DNA from: a virus | Length of the DNA: 39,251 nt | IMG/VR virus record: IMGVR_UViG_3300028608_000039 | Location: 1-39,251 of that record | Direction: 5' to 3' (one strand) | Notes under the pieces: model-generated | What the model saw: the letters and a program-made list of their open reading frames with translations, nothing else | Told to the model about the DNA's origin: nothing | Database searches by the model: none | Program-made: the position numbers and the translations under genes | Shown: positions 20,479 through 28,947 of the stretch, one piece after another | How positions within the stretch are numbered: the first letter of the stretch is position 1 | Layout: each line of letters opens with the position of its first letter

Positions 20479-20622
20479 ATGAGTAACTACACTCCCGATC
20501 CAATGTTCAACGACCCGCCCAAAATAAACCCATGGAAGAAAGAGCTAAAAATTGCAGCACTGGCTATTGCAGTGCTGTCGGCAGTGCTCGGCCTTCTCTG
20601 CGTGTTTGGCGTCCTGGAGTAG
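20479..20622 (+). CDS. Small membrane protein on the strand opposite to the lysis genes
   Basis: A 47-residue protein (MSNYTPDPMFNDPPKINPWK, then a single hydrophobic helix IAALAIAVLSAVLGLLCVFG). GGAG lies upstream of the ATG, and TACAAT (20437-20442) could be a -10 box, though no good -35 is seen. It lies alone on the plus strand between attP and the spanin genes, the place where prophages often carry genes expressed in the lysogen. Function unknown. Confidence 0.6.
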   Translation: MSNYTPDPMFNDPPKINPWKKELKIAALAIAVLSAVLGLLCVFGVLE

Positions 20623-20632
20623 CAGATCAGTC

Positions 20633-21148
20633 TTATCGACTTAGCCCATCATAGGCTTGTTCGCAGGTCACCCCCCTGGCTCTGGCTTGGTCAGCAACTT
20701 CAGCCAGGTCGCCCGCTCGTTGATCAACCCGCTTGAGCACGTCGGCAAGCACCACTGCGGCGCGGGTAGCTGCCTGGCTTGCGGCGGCAGTGCAGGAATT
20801 GCCGCTGGCTTGACTGGCTGCGAGTCGCGCGGCAATGGCGTCGGCTGCCCCGCGCAGGCTGTCAGCAGAAGCGCGAGCAGCGGTAGCATCAGCCGTGGCT
20901 TGATCGATCGTGCGTTGACCATCTTGGATCGCCTTGTTGATTGACTGTTGATAGGACTGCTCACGGGCGCGCTCTGCCGCCTCATTCTCGGCCTTAGCCT
21001 GGGCGTCCCGTGTATCGCGAGCATTCCATTTCGACTGCCATGTCTCGTTTGTGACACTCACGCCGTGGTGATAGGCGCCATACAGCGCGCCAAGGACCAG
21101 CAGCACCGCAGCTATATAAGGAAGGATTCGCAGCCAGATGGACGTCAT
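20633..21148 (-). CDS. Rz: Inner-membrane spanin Rz-like (DUF2514-type)
   Basis: A 171-residue protein with one N-terminal membrane helix (LPYIAAVLLVLGALYGAYH) and a long alanine/arginine/glutamine-rich periplasmic coiled coil. This is the i-spanin design: it joins the outer-membrane lipoprotein Rz1, encoded inside it, to disrupt the outer membrane at lysis. Overlaps the endolysin gene by four bases. Confidence 0.85.
   Translation of the reverse strand: MTSIWLRILPYIAAVLLVLGALYGAYHHGVSVTNETWQSKWNARDTRDAQAKAENEAAERAREQSYQQSINKAIQDGQRTIDQATADATAARASADSLRGAADAIAARLAASQASGNSCTAAASQAATRAAVVLADVLKRVDQRAGDLAEVADQARARGVTCEQAYDGLSR
20668..20922 (-). CDS. Rz1: Outer-membrane spanin Rz1-like lipoprotein, nested in Rz
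   Basis: An 84-residue protein in another frame wholly inside the Rz gene. MVNARSIKPRLMLPLLALLL leads to the lipobox LTAC (Cys23). The mature part is proline-rich (PLPRDSQPVKPAAIPALPPQ). Nested Rz/Rz1 is classic for lambda-like phages. A longer reading of the frame to 21057 adds an unlikely N-terminus. Confidence 0.8.
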   Translation of the reverse strand: MVNARSIKPRLMLPLLALLLTACAGQPTPLPRDSQPVKPAAIPALPPQARQLPAPQWCLPTCSSGLINERATWLKLLTKPEPGG

Positions 21149-21696
21149 GCCAGCACCTTCAGCGCGGTGTTGTAAAAGGCCAGGCGCTCGGCATAACCGT
21201 TCACCCCGCCGTTGATGCGCCGGGTAATTCGCTCGAAGTCGCCATCGTCAGCCAGGGCATTCAGGTTGCGTGAATTCCAGAACCACGCCGCCGACTTGCA
21301 TGCCCACTCGGCCCGCTCAAGCAGTTCCGGCGTGCGCAACAGACGATCATCGCCGAACAGCGCCTTGCTGCATGCCAAATAGTTGTCGCGGCCCGTTACC
21401 TGAATCAGGCCACGTCCGCGGTACTTCTGCCCGTCTCCATCAGCCTCTGGCGTATTGCCCAACCGTTTAGCCAGCGGCCCGGTGTCGTACTTGCTCAGGT
21501 ACTGGTCGCCGCCGAGTTCCTTGACATACCGGAACTGGCCCGACTCATGCCCTACCTGGGCAATGAACGCCGCCATGCGCAACCGCGTGTTGATCTGGAA
21601 CCGGTCCATGGCCAGGTTCAGCGCAGACGCAAAAACGCCGGCTTGCTTGCCGGCGTTCGGGAGGATCTGCAGCAGTTGCTGCGAGGTGATGGGCAT
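21145..21696 (-). CDS. GH19 (chitinase-like) endolysin
   Basis: A 183-residue protein of the glycoside hydrolase 19 family. VGHESGQF holds the catalytic Glu51; YRGRGLIQVTGRDNY is the family signature; WACKSAAWFWNSRNLN and ITRRINGGVNG complete the fold. No signal peptide is seen, so release to peptidoglycan needs a holin. It is coupled to the Rz gene. Confidence 0.92.
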   Translation of the reverse strand: MPITSQQLLQILPNAGKQAGVFASALNLAMDRFQINTRLRMAAFIAQVGHESGQFRYVKELGGDQYLSKYDTGPLAKRLGNTPEADGDGQKYRGRGLIQVTGRDNYLACSKALFGDDRLLRTPELLERAEWACKSAAWFWNSRNLNALADDGDFERITRRINGGVNGYAERLAFYNTALKVLA

Positions 21697-21699
21697 ACA

Positions 21700-22065
21700 T
21701 TACTCCGCTGGAGCTTGTACCGCTTGGGGGTCGGCAATGATCACGGGGATTGCCGGAATAACCGGCCAGATGGTATTGGCGTACCACCCCGGCTGCGCGG
21801 TGACTTTGCCCAGCGCGAACTTGTAACTTTTCCACGCTTTGAGGTTGATCAGCAGCGCAGCCTGCTCCGCTTCTTCCTCTGCGGTCGCCTCGCCAATATC
21901 GATGCCGTAGCCAAGCGTATCGACCCGGTCCTGGATGCGTGCGATCTGAAAGACGGCCTGCGCGTTATGGCTGGCAAGCACTGCTTTTGCGGCTGCAAGT
22001 GCCGCAGCAGCGCTCGCCGCGTCCTTCATGGCCTTGGTGATGAGTTTGCTCCAGTCGATATTCAT
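21700..22065 (-). CDS. Tail fibre assembly-like protein
   Basis: A 121-residue protein starting MNIDWSKLITKAMKDAA. An alanine-rich helix (about 12-60) and a C-terminal hydrophobic proline-rich tail (PVIPAIPVIIADP) resemble small proteins after tail-fibre genes annotated as fibre assembly chaperones. It overlaps the upstream gene by four bases. Confidence 0.55.
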   Translation of the reverse strand: MNIDWSKLITKAMKDAASAAAALAAAKAVLASHNAQAVFQIARIQDRVDTLGYGIDIGEATAEEEAEQAALLINLKAWKSYKFALGKVTAQPGWYANTIWPVIPAIPVIIADPQAVQAPAE

Positions 22066-22424
22066 GCTTCCACCTCCACGCCAGGCTCTTCTACTGGTGG
22101 CTCTTCAGGTTCCACTGGGGCCGGGTCAGGCAGCGGGGCCGGGAAAGTCACAGGTCCGTCCTGCACATCTTCAAGCGGCACCGGGAATGCCTGTTCTGGG
22201 CTGTAGTTCCACGGATTTGGCAGCCACATGCGAATGACCAGCTCACCATTGATGCGGTCAACATCGCCTGAGAACCAACCGCTGGTGATCGCTGCCGCCG
22301 GCAACGTGTCGCCATCACCCATCGGCGAAAAGTCGAACTCTTCGCCGTTGACGATCAGAGTGTCACCAGCCTTGACGACTTCCAGCAGGTCGTCTCTGCG
22401 CTGCGGGTCAAGAATGATGCGCAT
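22062..22424 (-). CDS. Small tail-associated protein
   Basis: A 120-residue protein from ATG 22424 (TAATG overlap with the tail fibre gene). A beta-rich start (MRIILDPQRRDDLLEVVKAG) is followed by a Pro/Glu/Val-rich tail (PAPVEPEEPPVEEPGVEVEA), probably flexible. Position between fibre and chaperone-like genes suggests a tail accessory role. Unknown. Confidence 0.65.
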   Translation of the reverse strand: MRIILDPQRRDDLLEVVKAGDTLIVNGEEFDFSPMGDGDTLPAAAITSGWFSGDVDRINGELVIRMWLPNPWNYSPEQAFPVPLEDVQDGPVTFPAPLPDPAPVEPEEPPVEEPGVEVEA

Positions 22425-23257
22425 TAGAACCACCTCCCGATGGCGAGGACTTGAACGCTGACAGTCGCCGTGGTGGATGTAGGGCTTAAAACAGCAAATA
22501 CCTGGGTGCCTGATGCTCCAGGGAATGCAGCGCCGCCACTCGCCCACATGGCCCCGCTTGGTGCCACTACCTTGATCGTCACGTCAGGCGAAGCGCTAAA
22601 CGTAGCGGCATATGGCAGCGAACCAGCAAGGGCGGTGAACAGGGACCCAACAGCCGTTGTAACAGCAACAGACCCGAGGTTGACGAGTCGCGTACAGATC
22701 ATTAACCCGTCGGCGAACTTCACGAAGTTGCCACTGGCGTTAGAGCCTGCCTCAATCAGTGCCCCGGTTGGAACGCCGCTTGCCTGGCTTACGGTGCCGA
22801 GGATGTTTGTCCTGTAGTAGTTGCCGCTGGCAGGGGAAAAGCTGGTGCATACCCAACTGCCACTCCCAAGGCTCCGAAACTCGGCGCAATCCCCCGCAGC
22901 CGTCGTGATATTCGCGCCGCCCGGCAGGATCAGCCCAACCGGGTTGTGCGTCAGAATCAGGATGCCACTGAAACGAACACTACGACGCGCGCCCGCTGCA
23001 ACCGTGCCAAGGCCGGTAATGGTGGTTGTCCCACTGATGATGACGACGTTCGACGTCGCAGCGCCAATGTCGGTAGTCGTGGCAGACGCAATAGTCTGGG
23101 TTGTTTCGTTGACAGACACCCTCTGATCGCGCAGCAAGGCGATGTATGATGCGTAGGTGCGCAGATAGTCATCGATGGTCGATGGCGATTCCGATCCTGC
23201 CGGGCTGTTACTGCCAGCAGTCAGCGAAAGGTCAGCGATCGAAGAAGGGATAGGCAT
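22424..23257 (-). CDS. Tail fibre / receptor-binding protein
   Basis: A 277-residue protein. The N-terminal part (MPIPSSIADLSLTAGSNSPA...TIDDYLRTYASYIALLRDQ) is the tail-attachment region seen in many podovirus and siphovirus fibres. The rest is Ser/Thr/Gly-rich beta structure that would form the trimeric tip. It is the last large tail gene, followed by fibre accessory and lysis genes. The host receptor is unknown. Confidence 0.8.
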   Translation of the reverse strand: MPIPSSIADLSLTAGSNSPAGSESPSTIDDYLRTYASYIALLRDQRVSVNETTQTIASATTTDIGAATSNVVIISGTTTITGLGTVAAGARRSVRFSGILILTHNPVGLILPGGANITTAAGDCAEFRSLGSGSWVCTSFSPASGNYYRTNILGTVSQASGVPTGALIEAGSNASGNFVKFADGLMICTRLVNLGSVAVTTAVGSLFTALAGSLPYAATFSASPDVTIKVVAPSGAMWASGGAAFPGASGTQVFAVLSPTSTTATVSVQVLAIGRWF

Positions 23258-23271
23258 GTTTTTTCATCCCA

Positions 23272-23299
23272 ATAAAAAAGCCCGCACATTGGCGGGCTT
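23272..23299 (-). terminator. Intrinsic terminator before the tail fibre gene
   Basis: On the minus strand, AAGCCCGC, a 6-base loop and GCGGGCTT followed by six T residues, ending about 15 bases before the tail fibre start. It would reduce fibre expression unless antiterminated. Confidence 0.8.
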
Positions 23300-23309
23300 G
23301 GAGGTCGAG

Positions 23310-23474
23310 GTGATTGAAGAGCATTTATTGAAAGCGCTTCAGATAGGTGGCGTCTTCATAGGCGTGCAACTGCTGGTCAAGCTGGAAGACTTTCTGACCT
23401 TCCTGGCCAAGAAGTACCTTCCAAAGGGCAGCAGGGTCAGGAAGCTCGTCCTCATAAACCCTGACGAGGACTAG
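23310..23474 (+). CDS. Possible small plus-strand gene inside the late operon
   Basis: A 54-residue ORF from GTG 23310 with GGAGG 5 bases upstream (MIEEHLLKALQIGGVFIGVQ...). It has an amphipathic or membrane-like middle and a basic, then acidic, end. It is opposite to all neighbours. The minus strand of the same stretch is also open in the frame of the preceding late gene, so only one of the two, or neither, may be real. Confidence 0.4.
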   Translation: MIEEHLLKALQIGGVFIGVQLLVKLEDFLTFLAKKYLPKGSRVRKLVLINPDED

Positions 23475-23477
23475 CCG

Positions 23478-25673
23478 TTACTGCTGAGAAATACCAAGCA
23501 GCCCTGGTGCCATCAGCATTGGCAGCATGCTTGACTGTGGGTTTTTCGGAATCACCATGCTCAATGGCGGGTTGAGCGCGGTTCCTACATCGGCCATCTG
23601 TTTGGCCTTGCTCGCGGCGGTGACCGTCATGTTCAGCAGCCCATTGAGCCCGGGGATTTTTGGCATAGCCTGAATGAAGCGCAGGGCATTGGATGCGGTG
23701 GTAGAGCCTGCCGGTTTCATCGGAGGGTTCATGATGCTGCCACCAGCGCGCAAGATGCGCTGATAATCAGCCCATCCGTCATTGCCAAACAGCGCCTTGC
23801 CCTTTTCAGGCCCGATCTTGTCGAGCGCCTTGCGCATACCGTTGATGGTGAACGAGCCTCCAGTTTCTCCTTGTAGCGTTGCCGAGTCACGGATATAGGC
23901 ACGGGCAGCATCCTGTAGGGAACTCATGATCGGCACGCCGCGGTCCTTCTCAAGCTGGGACAAGCCATTGAGCTGGTCAACCTTCATCTTGCCGACAATG
24001 TCCGGGAGGTCCTCTGGCGCATAGTTACCCTTCAGGATCTTATCTACCAGCGGGCTTGCCTCCTGAAAGCGGAAACGATCCGCTGCAGCGGCGCGTGCCG
24101 AGCGGAATGCCTCGGCAATGCCTGGAGCGGTTTGCTCTCCGGCCTGCTCAGCGCCCCCAGTTGCAGGGCCAATGCCACCTTGGAATGGAACCATACCGCC
24201 ATTCTGAGCCGACTCAGGCCCAGCAAGACGCGGATTCCCGCCGATGTGCGCGGCAGTGAACGGTTGACCGGAAGCAGCAGGGCTGCGCATGCCGGGGGCA
24301 GCACTGGTCGTGATTGACTCGCCACCATCAATCGCATTGATAAGGTGCTTCTTAACGATGCCCAACGCGACAGCTTCGGCCCGATCGTTGGTGCTGTAGA
24401 TCCGGCCATTCAGCGCTTGCAAACGCTGCATGGCTGTTCCCATGTCGAACGGCTCCTTGCCTTCCGTGGCCTTCTGGAACCAAGACAGGGTATCGGCTGG
24501 CAGTTTCGAGCCAAGCATTTGCTGATCAAGCTCTACGGATGCGTCATTGACGAACTTGTGCGGGTCGAGCGGTATGTCGCGGCCTGCAGTATTTCGTGCG
24601 GCCTGGTACAGGCTGTCTGCCTTCGATTTCAGCCCTGCGTCATAGTCGCTAACGGACTTTTGCAGGACCTGCCCGCGCTGATAATCCGTTGCATCACCGG
24701 CGCCTTTGCGCACCCCGTACAGCAGCGACCGGTTTGCATCCACGAAACGTTTTTGCATCTGATCGTCAACGGTGTTCAGCGTGTTCTCTTGCCACCATTG
24801 TTTAGGGTCACGATTCAGCCAACCCTTCGTCGGCTTAATCCCGAGCGCATTGAAGTCTGCCATGCGCCCAAGCTGGGTTGCATCAAGGTTGTCCACGTCT
24901 TCCATGGACTTCTTGCCGAGGCTGACAACTTGGTCTTTCACTGCTTTGGGTAGCGAGGCGAAGTCGATGCCTTTTTGAGCAAGCTTGGCCGTGACTTCCA
25001 TTTCTACGGGAGCCGCCGGAGTGAACAGTGACTTGACGCCACCAGCCACATTACCAATGCCTCGACCCACAGCAAGCCCGGCTGCGCCACCGGCACCCCC
25101 AGCAATTGCGTTTTGCGTCCGCTCCAGTAAAGAGCCTGGCTGCGAAAGCGCCCCAAATGCTGCGCCAGCGCCAGCCGCTTGACGGTATGTGGATGGGTTG
25201 ATCACGGCATTGCCTGCGGCTTGGATCAGCTTGCCGCCGGCCTCAAGTCCGGGGATTATGGAGCGCGCCGCGCCTGCCGATTGCAGCGCCGCGCCGCCTG
25301 CTTGCAGGCCGCGACCACCCAAATACGCAAGCCCCGCTTGACCACCGATATTGCCAACCAAGCCGGCAGGATCAGACATCAGATCGCTGTCCGCGCCTGG
25401 CGCTCGCTGCCAGCCACGAGGCCACAATACTCCGCCAAGGCCGACCCCCTCCATAAGGTCAGCCACCGCCTTGCCTGCGCCGAGCGTGCCCTTCTCCAGC
25501 CAGCCGCGCCCCTTCAGCCGGTCTGGTGGTTCTTGTGCGGCCGCAGGCTGCTTGGCACCTTGGGCGGGAACCGCAGCCATCTGGGACAGTGAAGCTGGTT
25601 GCGGGGCCGCCGCCTGCGTGGCTTGCTCCTGCTCCAAGCGCGCGCGGAACTCAAACTCTTCCTGTTCGGTCAT
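23478..25673 (-). CDS. Probable DNA-ejection (internal virion) protein
   Basis: A 731-residue protein. A charged Gln/Ala-rich N-terminus (MTEQEEFEFRARLEQEQATQ) is followed by Gly/Ala-rich hydrophobic stretches (130-230) that could cross a membrane, then a long helical region to the end. This size and composition at the end of the virion cassette match podovirus ejection proteins that leave the capsid with the DNA and form a channel through the envelope. No enzymatic motif seen. It begins two bases after the previous stop. Confidence 0.7.
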   Translation of the reverse strand: MTEQEEFEFRARLEQEQATQAAAPQPASLSQMAAVPAQGAKQPAAAQEPPDRLKGRGWLEKGTLGAGKAVADLMEGVGLGGVLWPRGWQRAPGADSDLMSDPAGLVGNIGGQAGLAYLGGRGLQAGGAALQSAGAARSIIPGLEAGGKLIQAAGNAVINPSTYRQAAGAGAAFGALSQPGSLLERTQNAIAGGAGGAAGLAVGRGIGNVAGGVKSLFTPAAPVEMEVTAKLAQKGIDFASLPKAVKDQVVSLGKKSMEDVDNLDATQLGRMADFNALGIKPTKGWLNRDPKQWWQENTLNTVDDQMQKRFVDANRSLLYGVRKGAGDATDYQRGQVLQKSVSDYDAGLKSKADSLYQAARNTAGRDIPLDPHKFVNDASVELDQQMLGSKLPADTLSWFQKATEGKEPFDMGTAMQRLQALNGRIYSTNDRAEAVALGIVKKHLINAIDGGESITTSAAPGMRSPAASGQPFTAAHIGGNPRLAGPESAQNGGMVPFQGGIGPATGGAEQAGEQTAPGIAEAFRSARAAAADRFRFQEASPLVDKILKGNYAPEDLPDIVGKMKVDQLNGLSQLEKDRGVPIMSSLQDAARAYIRDSATLQGETGGSFTINGMRKALDKIGPEKGKALFGNDGWADYQRILRAGGSIMNPPMKPAGSTTASNALRFIQAMPKIPGLNGLLNMTVTAASKAKQMADVGTALNPPLSMVIPKNPQSSMLPMLMAPGLLGISQQ

Positions 25674-25675
25674 GG

Positions 25676-26902
25676 TTATTGCCCCTGACGTCGCTTAAAT
25701 TCTTGGTATCGGGCTTCTTTGTCTGGGTCAGCAAACGCACCTGCTTGTGGAGTGGCCATAGGAGCCTGTTTCGCCGTGGGCTGCATTACCCCTGATTGTG
25801 GTAACTGCCCACCGTTGCGCGCAACGATCTCCTGGACCACGTCTAGCGCAGCCAGCCTCTCCTCGACCGGCACGGTTGGGTCGCCGATACGGCCCGCCAT
25901 CATTTCGTAGTTTCGCCGGTCGGCGTCAGACTGCGGCCCCTCCATACGCGGCATCATCATCATCATGTTGCCGCCGAGAGCGCTAAGCTTTGCCGCTGCC
26001 TGCGCGCTAGGGGTAGTTTTCCCCATAAAACGGTTGGCTTCATCTCGCCAGTTGCCAATCCCGCTACCGGTGGCACCCGGCAAAATTTCGCGCGCCTGGT
26101 TGATCAGGCCGCCGAGCTTTTCCATGTTTTTCTGGTTTTTCACAACTGCTTCAGCAACCGGGCCACCTTGAATTTGTCCGCCACCCTGTGTCATGGCTGG
26201 ACGTGCTTCACCAGTCCCCTTGTCAATCAACATGTAAGTACCGTCAGCACCCTGCACAACTTGCGTGCGCTGACCCATGCGGTTGATGTTGTTTGCGTCC
26301 TGCAGAATGCTGTTCTGCTGACGCTGGTTGTTAACGCCAGCCCAGCCTCTGGCGTTGGCAGCCTGCTCAGCCGGCGACATGCCCATGGCAAAGCTCTGCC
26401 CGGCCTTCGGAATGGCGAACTGCTTGGCGGCGCCAGTGTCGACCAGCTGCGGCGCGACATAGGAGTCGATTGCCTGGCCAACCGGGCGGCCGTATTCGTC
26501 GTACTGCATGGTCTGCTTGCCGCCGTCGGCACTCGGCACTTCAACGGTGCGCGCGACCTTACTTTTCGTGGCGTTGGGCAACTGCGCGTATTTGGCAATG
26601 TCGTCAGGTTGCAGCCCGAGCGCCGCGGCTTGCTGCCAGTCGAACGTGGAGTTGCCTTCCGCGTCCTTGCCGTACAGGGTTGGGATGGCCTGGCGCTGCT
26701 GTTGGAGCATCTGGGCCTTCTGCTGCTTCAGGGCGTTGGAACTGGCAGCCGAATACCCGGCAATCCCGGACAGACCCGCAGCGCCAAGCGTGTTGATTGG
26801 CCCACCACGGCCAGCCGTTGCCAGTCCGCCAAATGCAGCCGCCAGAAGCCCCTGCCCTGCGGGGGTTTGTACAAAATCAAGAAGCCCATTCATGTCAGGC
26901 AT
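25676..26902 (-). CDS. Probable DNA-ejection protein
   Basis: A 408-residue protein from ATG 26902, with AGAGG 8 bases upstream. The N-terminal 50 residues are Gly/Ala-rich and hydrophobic (GQGLLAAAFGGLATAGRGGP), then Gln-rich helices, with a run of five methionines near 320. A helical, low-complexity protein next to two similar ones suggests the P22 gp7/gp16/gp20 type of ejection cassette. Assignment is by position and composition. Confidence 0.65.
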   Translation of the reverse strand: MPDMNGLLDFVQTPAGQGLLAAAFGGLATAGRGGPINTLGAAGLSGIAGYSAASSNALKQQKAQMLQQQRQAIPTLYGKDAEGNSTFDWQQAAALGLQPDDIAKYAQLPNATKSKVARTVEVPSADGGKQTMQYDEYGRPVGQAIDSYVAPQLVDTGAAKQFAIPKAGQSFAMGMSPAEQAANARGWAGVNNQRQQNSILQDANNINRMGQRTQVVQGADGTYMLIDKGTGEARPAMTQGGGQIQGGPVAEAVVKNQKNMEKLGGLINQAREILPGATGSGIGNWRDEANRFMGKTTPSAQAAAKLSALGGNMMMMMPRMEGPQSDADRRNYEMMAGRIGDPTVPVEERLAALDVVQEIVARNGGQLPQSGVMQPTAKQAPMATPQAGAFADPDKEARYQEFKRRQGQ

Positions 26903-26903
26903 T

Positions 26904-27665
26904 TCAGTAACCTCTCTGGGCGCGGCGCTGCTGTGCTTGCATTTGCCGTCTTGCAATGAGCGGGTTGGTTTGACCTTGTGAGATTTCGGCAAGGGTCTGC
27001 GGCCCACCGCCAGGCTGCTGCGGGGTCGCGGCCATGATTGGCTGCTGCTGGCCCTGATTGAGCAGGCCGTAAACCTTTTGACCAGTGCTGGCCGCGTCCA
27101 TGTAGGGCTTTGCCGCCGTATTGAAGGAAGACAAGTTGCTGCCGAGCGTACTGAGCAGCCCAGGGGATTGCCCGGCCGCGCCCCCTGCGTATGCTGCGTT
27201 CCCCATGCTGCCAGCTACCACTGGCTGCCCCATGCCATAACCTGCGCCGGCTGATGCGCCAGCACTTGCACCTGCCCCAGCGCCCGCACCGGCTGCCGTT
27301 GTCCCGGCCGCTCCCGCACCTGCTGCACCGGCGCCACCAGCAGAACCGCCGAGCAGCCCGCCCATAGCACCCGCTCCCGCACCACCAGCGAATACCGACG
27401 CAATGGCCTTGGCGATGTTGTGCATGGATTTGCCAGGACCGGTGTTGATGCCCGCCTCTTGCGCCTCTTCATAACGCTGTGGTGCCGCACCGCCCCACTG
27501 GTCAACCAGCGGCTTATCATTGGTGCCCAACACCTTGTTCCACATGCTGGTAGAGAAAGGGTCTGCCGAACCGTAAAACAGGCGCGCCGGGTTGTCCTTT
27601 ACCTGATTCCCCATGGCGCCAAGGTTGAACATCTCAAAGCTGCCAACATCGCCAAGGAAACTCAT
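26904..27665 (-). CDS. Probable virion/ejection protein with Gly-Ala tract
   Basis: A 253-residue protein. Residues about 90-150 are an almost pure glycine/alanine tract, framed by a polar start (MSFLGDVGSFEMFNLGAMGN) and a Gln/Arg-rich end (RRQMQAQQRRAQRGY). It overlaps the upstream gene by four bases. The tract could be a flexible or membrane-inserting part. An internal virion role is inferred. Confidence 0.65.
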   Translation of the reverse strand: MSFLGDVGSFEMFNLGAMGNQVKDNPARLFYGSADPFSTSMWNKVLGTNDKPLVDQWGGAAPQRYEEAQEAGINTGPGKSMHNIAKAIASVFAGGAGAGAMGGLLGGSAGGAGAAGAGAAGTTAAGAGAGAGASAGASAGAGYGMGQPVVAGSMGNAAYAGGAAGQSPGLLSTLGSNLSSFNTAAKPYMDAASTGQKVYGLLNQGQQQPIMAATPQQPGGGPQTLAEISQGQTNPLIARRQMQAQQRRAQRGY

Positions 27666-28540
27666 TTACCACCCCCGGATTGCTTGGTGCTGGCGGTATT
27701 GCCAAGGCCCGAGCCAAACACGCCAGACATCGCTGCCAGTTGCTTGTAAGGCAGGTTTTGTTCATCCAGATAGCTCTGGTACCGCGCATCCAGATTCTGC
27801 TGATCCTTGTCATCGAACATCTGTCCGGCCTGCATGAGCTGAGCCGCGTCGGTGTATGCCTGGTTACCGTAAGTAGGCGCCAGATTCAGGTATTGCGACT
27901 TCATCTGGTCGTTGCGATTGGCATAACTCTCGGCCAGCTGCTGCTGCGCGGTGTAGTCCTGCATGCGCATGCCTGCCGCGGTATTGCCGAGATTCTTGGT
28001 CAGGTCATTCATTGAGTTCTGCGTGGTCGCCTGAGCCCCGGAGTTGCCGAAGGAACCGGAGTTGACCATCTGCGTGGTTAGGCCTGGCGCGATCGCGTCG
28101 TTGTAGTTGCGGGTGATGTCGCCCAGCGCCGCGTCGATATTTTGCTGTAGGTATGGGTTCGATCCGGAATAGGCATTCTTCGTCGCAGCATTCCCGCTTG
28201 CCAGGCTGTTCTGCATCGTAGTCTTGGCCTGGTTCATGAGCGGATCGCCGTTATATGCCCGCATGGCAATTGCCGTTGCGCCTCCGGTCTGAAGGTTGTT
28301 CAGGCCTGATACCTGCTGGCCTCCATAGCCCTGATAGCCCTGGTTACCCAGCGCCATGGCCTTGTTGCTATAGGCAGTAGCAAGTGGCTTCAGCTCGTCA
28401 GGAACGTTTTGCGTGGTGGTGCTGGAGCCGCCACCGCCCTTGTGAGGGCGCATTACGTCGCCCTTGAAAGCCGGCAGTGCGGCAATCGCCGGCCCACCGA
28501 ATTCGGCGCTGAGCTGTTCGTGCAAGGCATCAATGTTCAC
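27662..28540 (-). CDS. Probable internal virion protein
   Basis: A 292-residue protein from GTG 28540, which overlaps the previous stop (GTGA) and has GGAGG 7 bases upstream. It is Gln/Asn/Ala-rich and helical, with many repeated NN/QQ segments. It lies first in the row of four ejection-like genes after the GNAT-fold gene. An ATG-start alternative near 28453 would lose the coupling. Confidence 0.65.
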   Translation of the reverse strand: MNIDALHEQLSAEFGGPAIAALPAFKGDVMRPHKGGGGSSTTTQNVPDELKPLATAYSNKAMALGNQGYQGYGGQQVSGLNNLQTGGATAIAMRAYNGDPLMNQAKTTMQNSLASGNAATKNAYSGSNPYLQQNIDAALGDITRNYNDAIAPGLTTQMVNSGSFGNSGAQATTQNSMNDLTKNLGNTAAGMRMQDYTAQQQLAESYANRNDQMKSQYLNLAPTYGNQAYTDAAQLMQAGQMFDDKDQQNLDARYQSYLDEQNLPYKQLAAMSGVFGSGLGNTASTKQSGGGK

Positions 28541-28947
28541 AGTTCGACCTCCAGGACTTGGTAGACAGGCGCAAACCCGCAGCGCTGCCGGTAAAGACGT
28601 GCTTGGGCGGGAGCGGCAGCGCATCGCAGGCGTAAACAGCCGAACTCATGGGCCAACTTCCCAACCTCATCAAAAAATGCTTCAAAATGCCCGTGCGGGG
28701 CGTACAGCTCGTAGACGTACAGCACCCGGAAATTTGGCAATTGCTCGACGCCAACAACGGCCCAGCCGACGATGGCCGTTTCGTTATCCATGCGGACAAG
28801 CGTGCGCTCGCCGCGGGACAGCATCATTTTCAGCTGGTCTCCCGTGATCTCCCCGCCCGAGGTGGCACAGGCCAGGCCCAAATTGTGCGCGCCCTGCTTC
28901 CAGGCCAAATCGATGTGAGTCGTTGGCACCACGATCAGTTTGTTCAT
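28537..28947 (-). CDS. GNAT-fold protein in the virion cassette
   Basis: A 136-residue protein. ETAIVGWAVVGV, RVLYVYELYAPHGHFEAFF and ARLYRQRCGFAPVYQVLEV follow the strand and helix order of GCN5-type acetyltransferases, although the acetyl-CoA loop is degenerate. T7 gp13 and other podovirus proteins at this point of the cassette share a GNAT-like fold and help virion maturation. A structural or assembly role is more likely than catalysis. Confidence 0.7.
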   Translation of the reverse strand: MNKLIVVPTTHIDLAWKQGAHNLGLACATSGGEITGDQLKMMLSRGERTLVRMDNETAIVGWAVVGVEQLPNFRVLYVYELYAPHGHFEAFFDEVGKLAHEFGCLRLRCAAAPAQARLYRQRCGFAPVYQVLEVEL

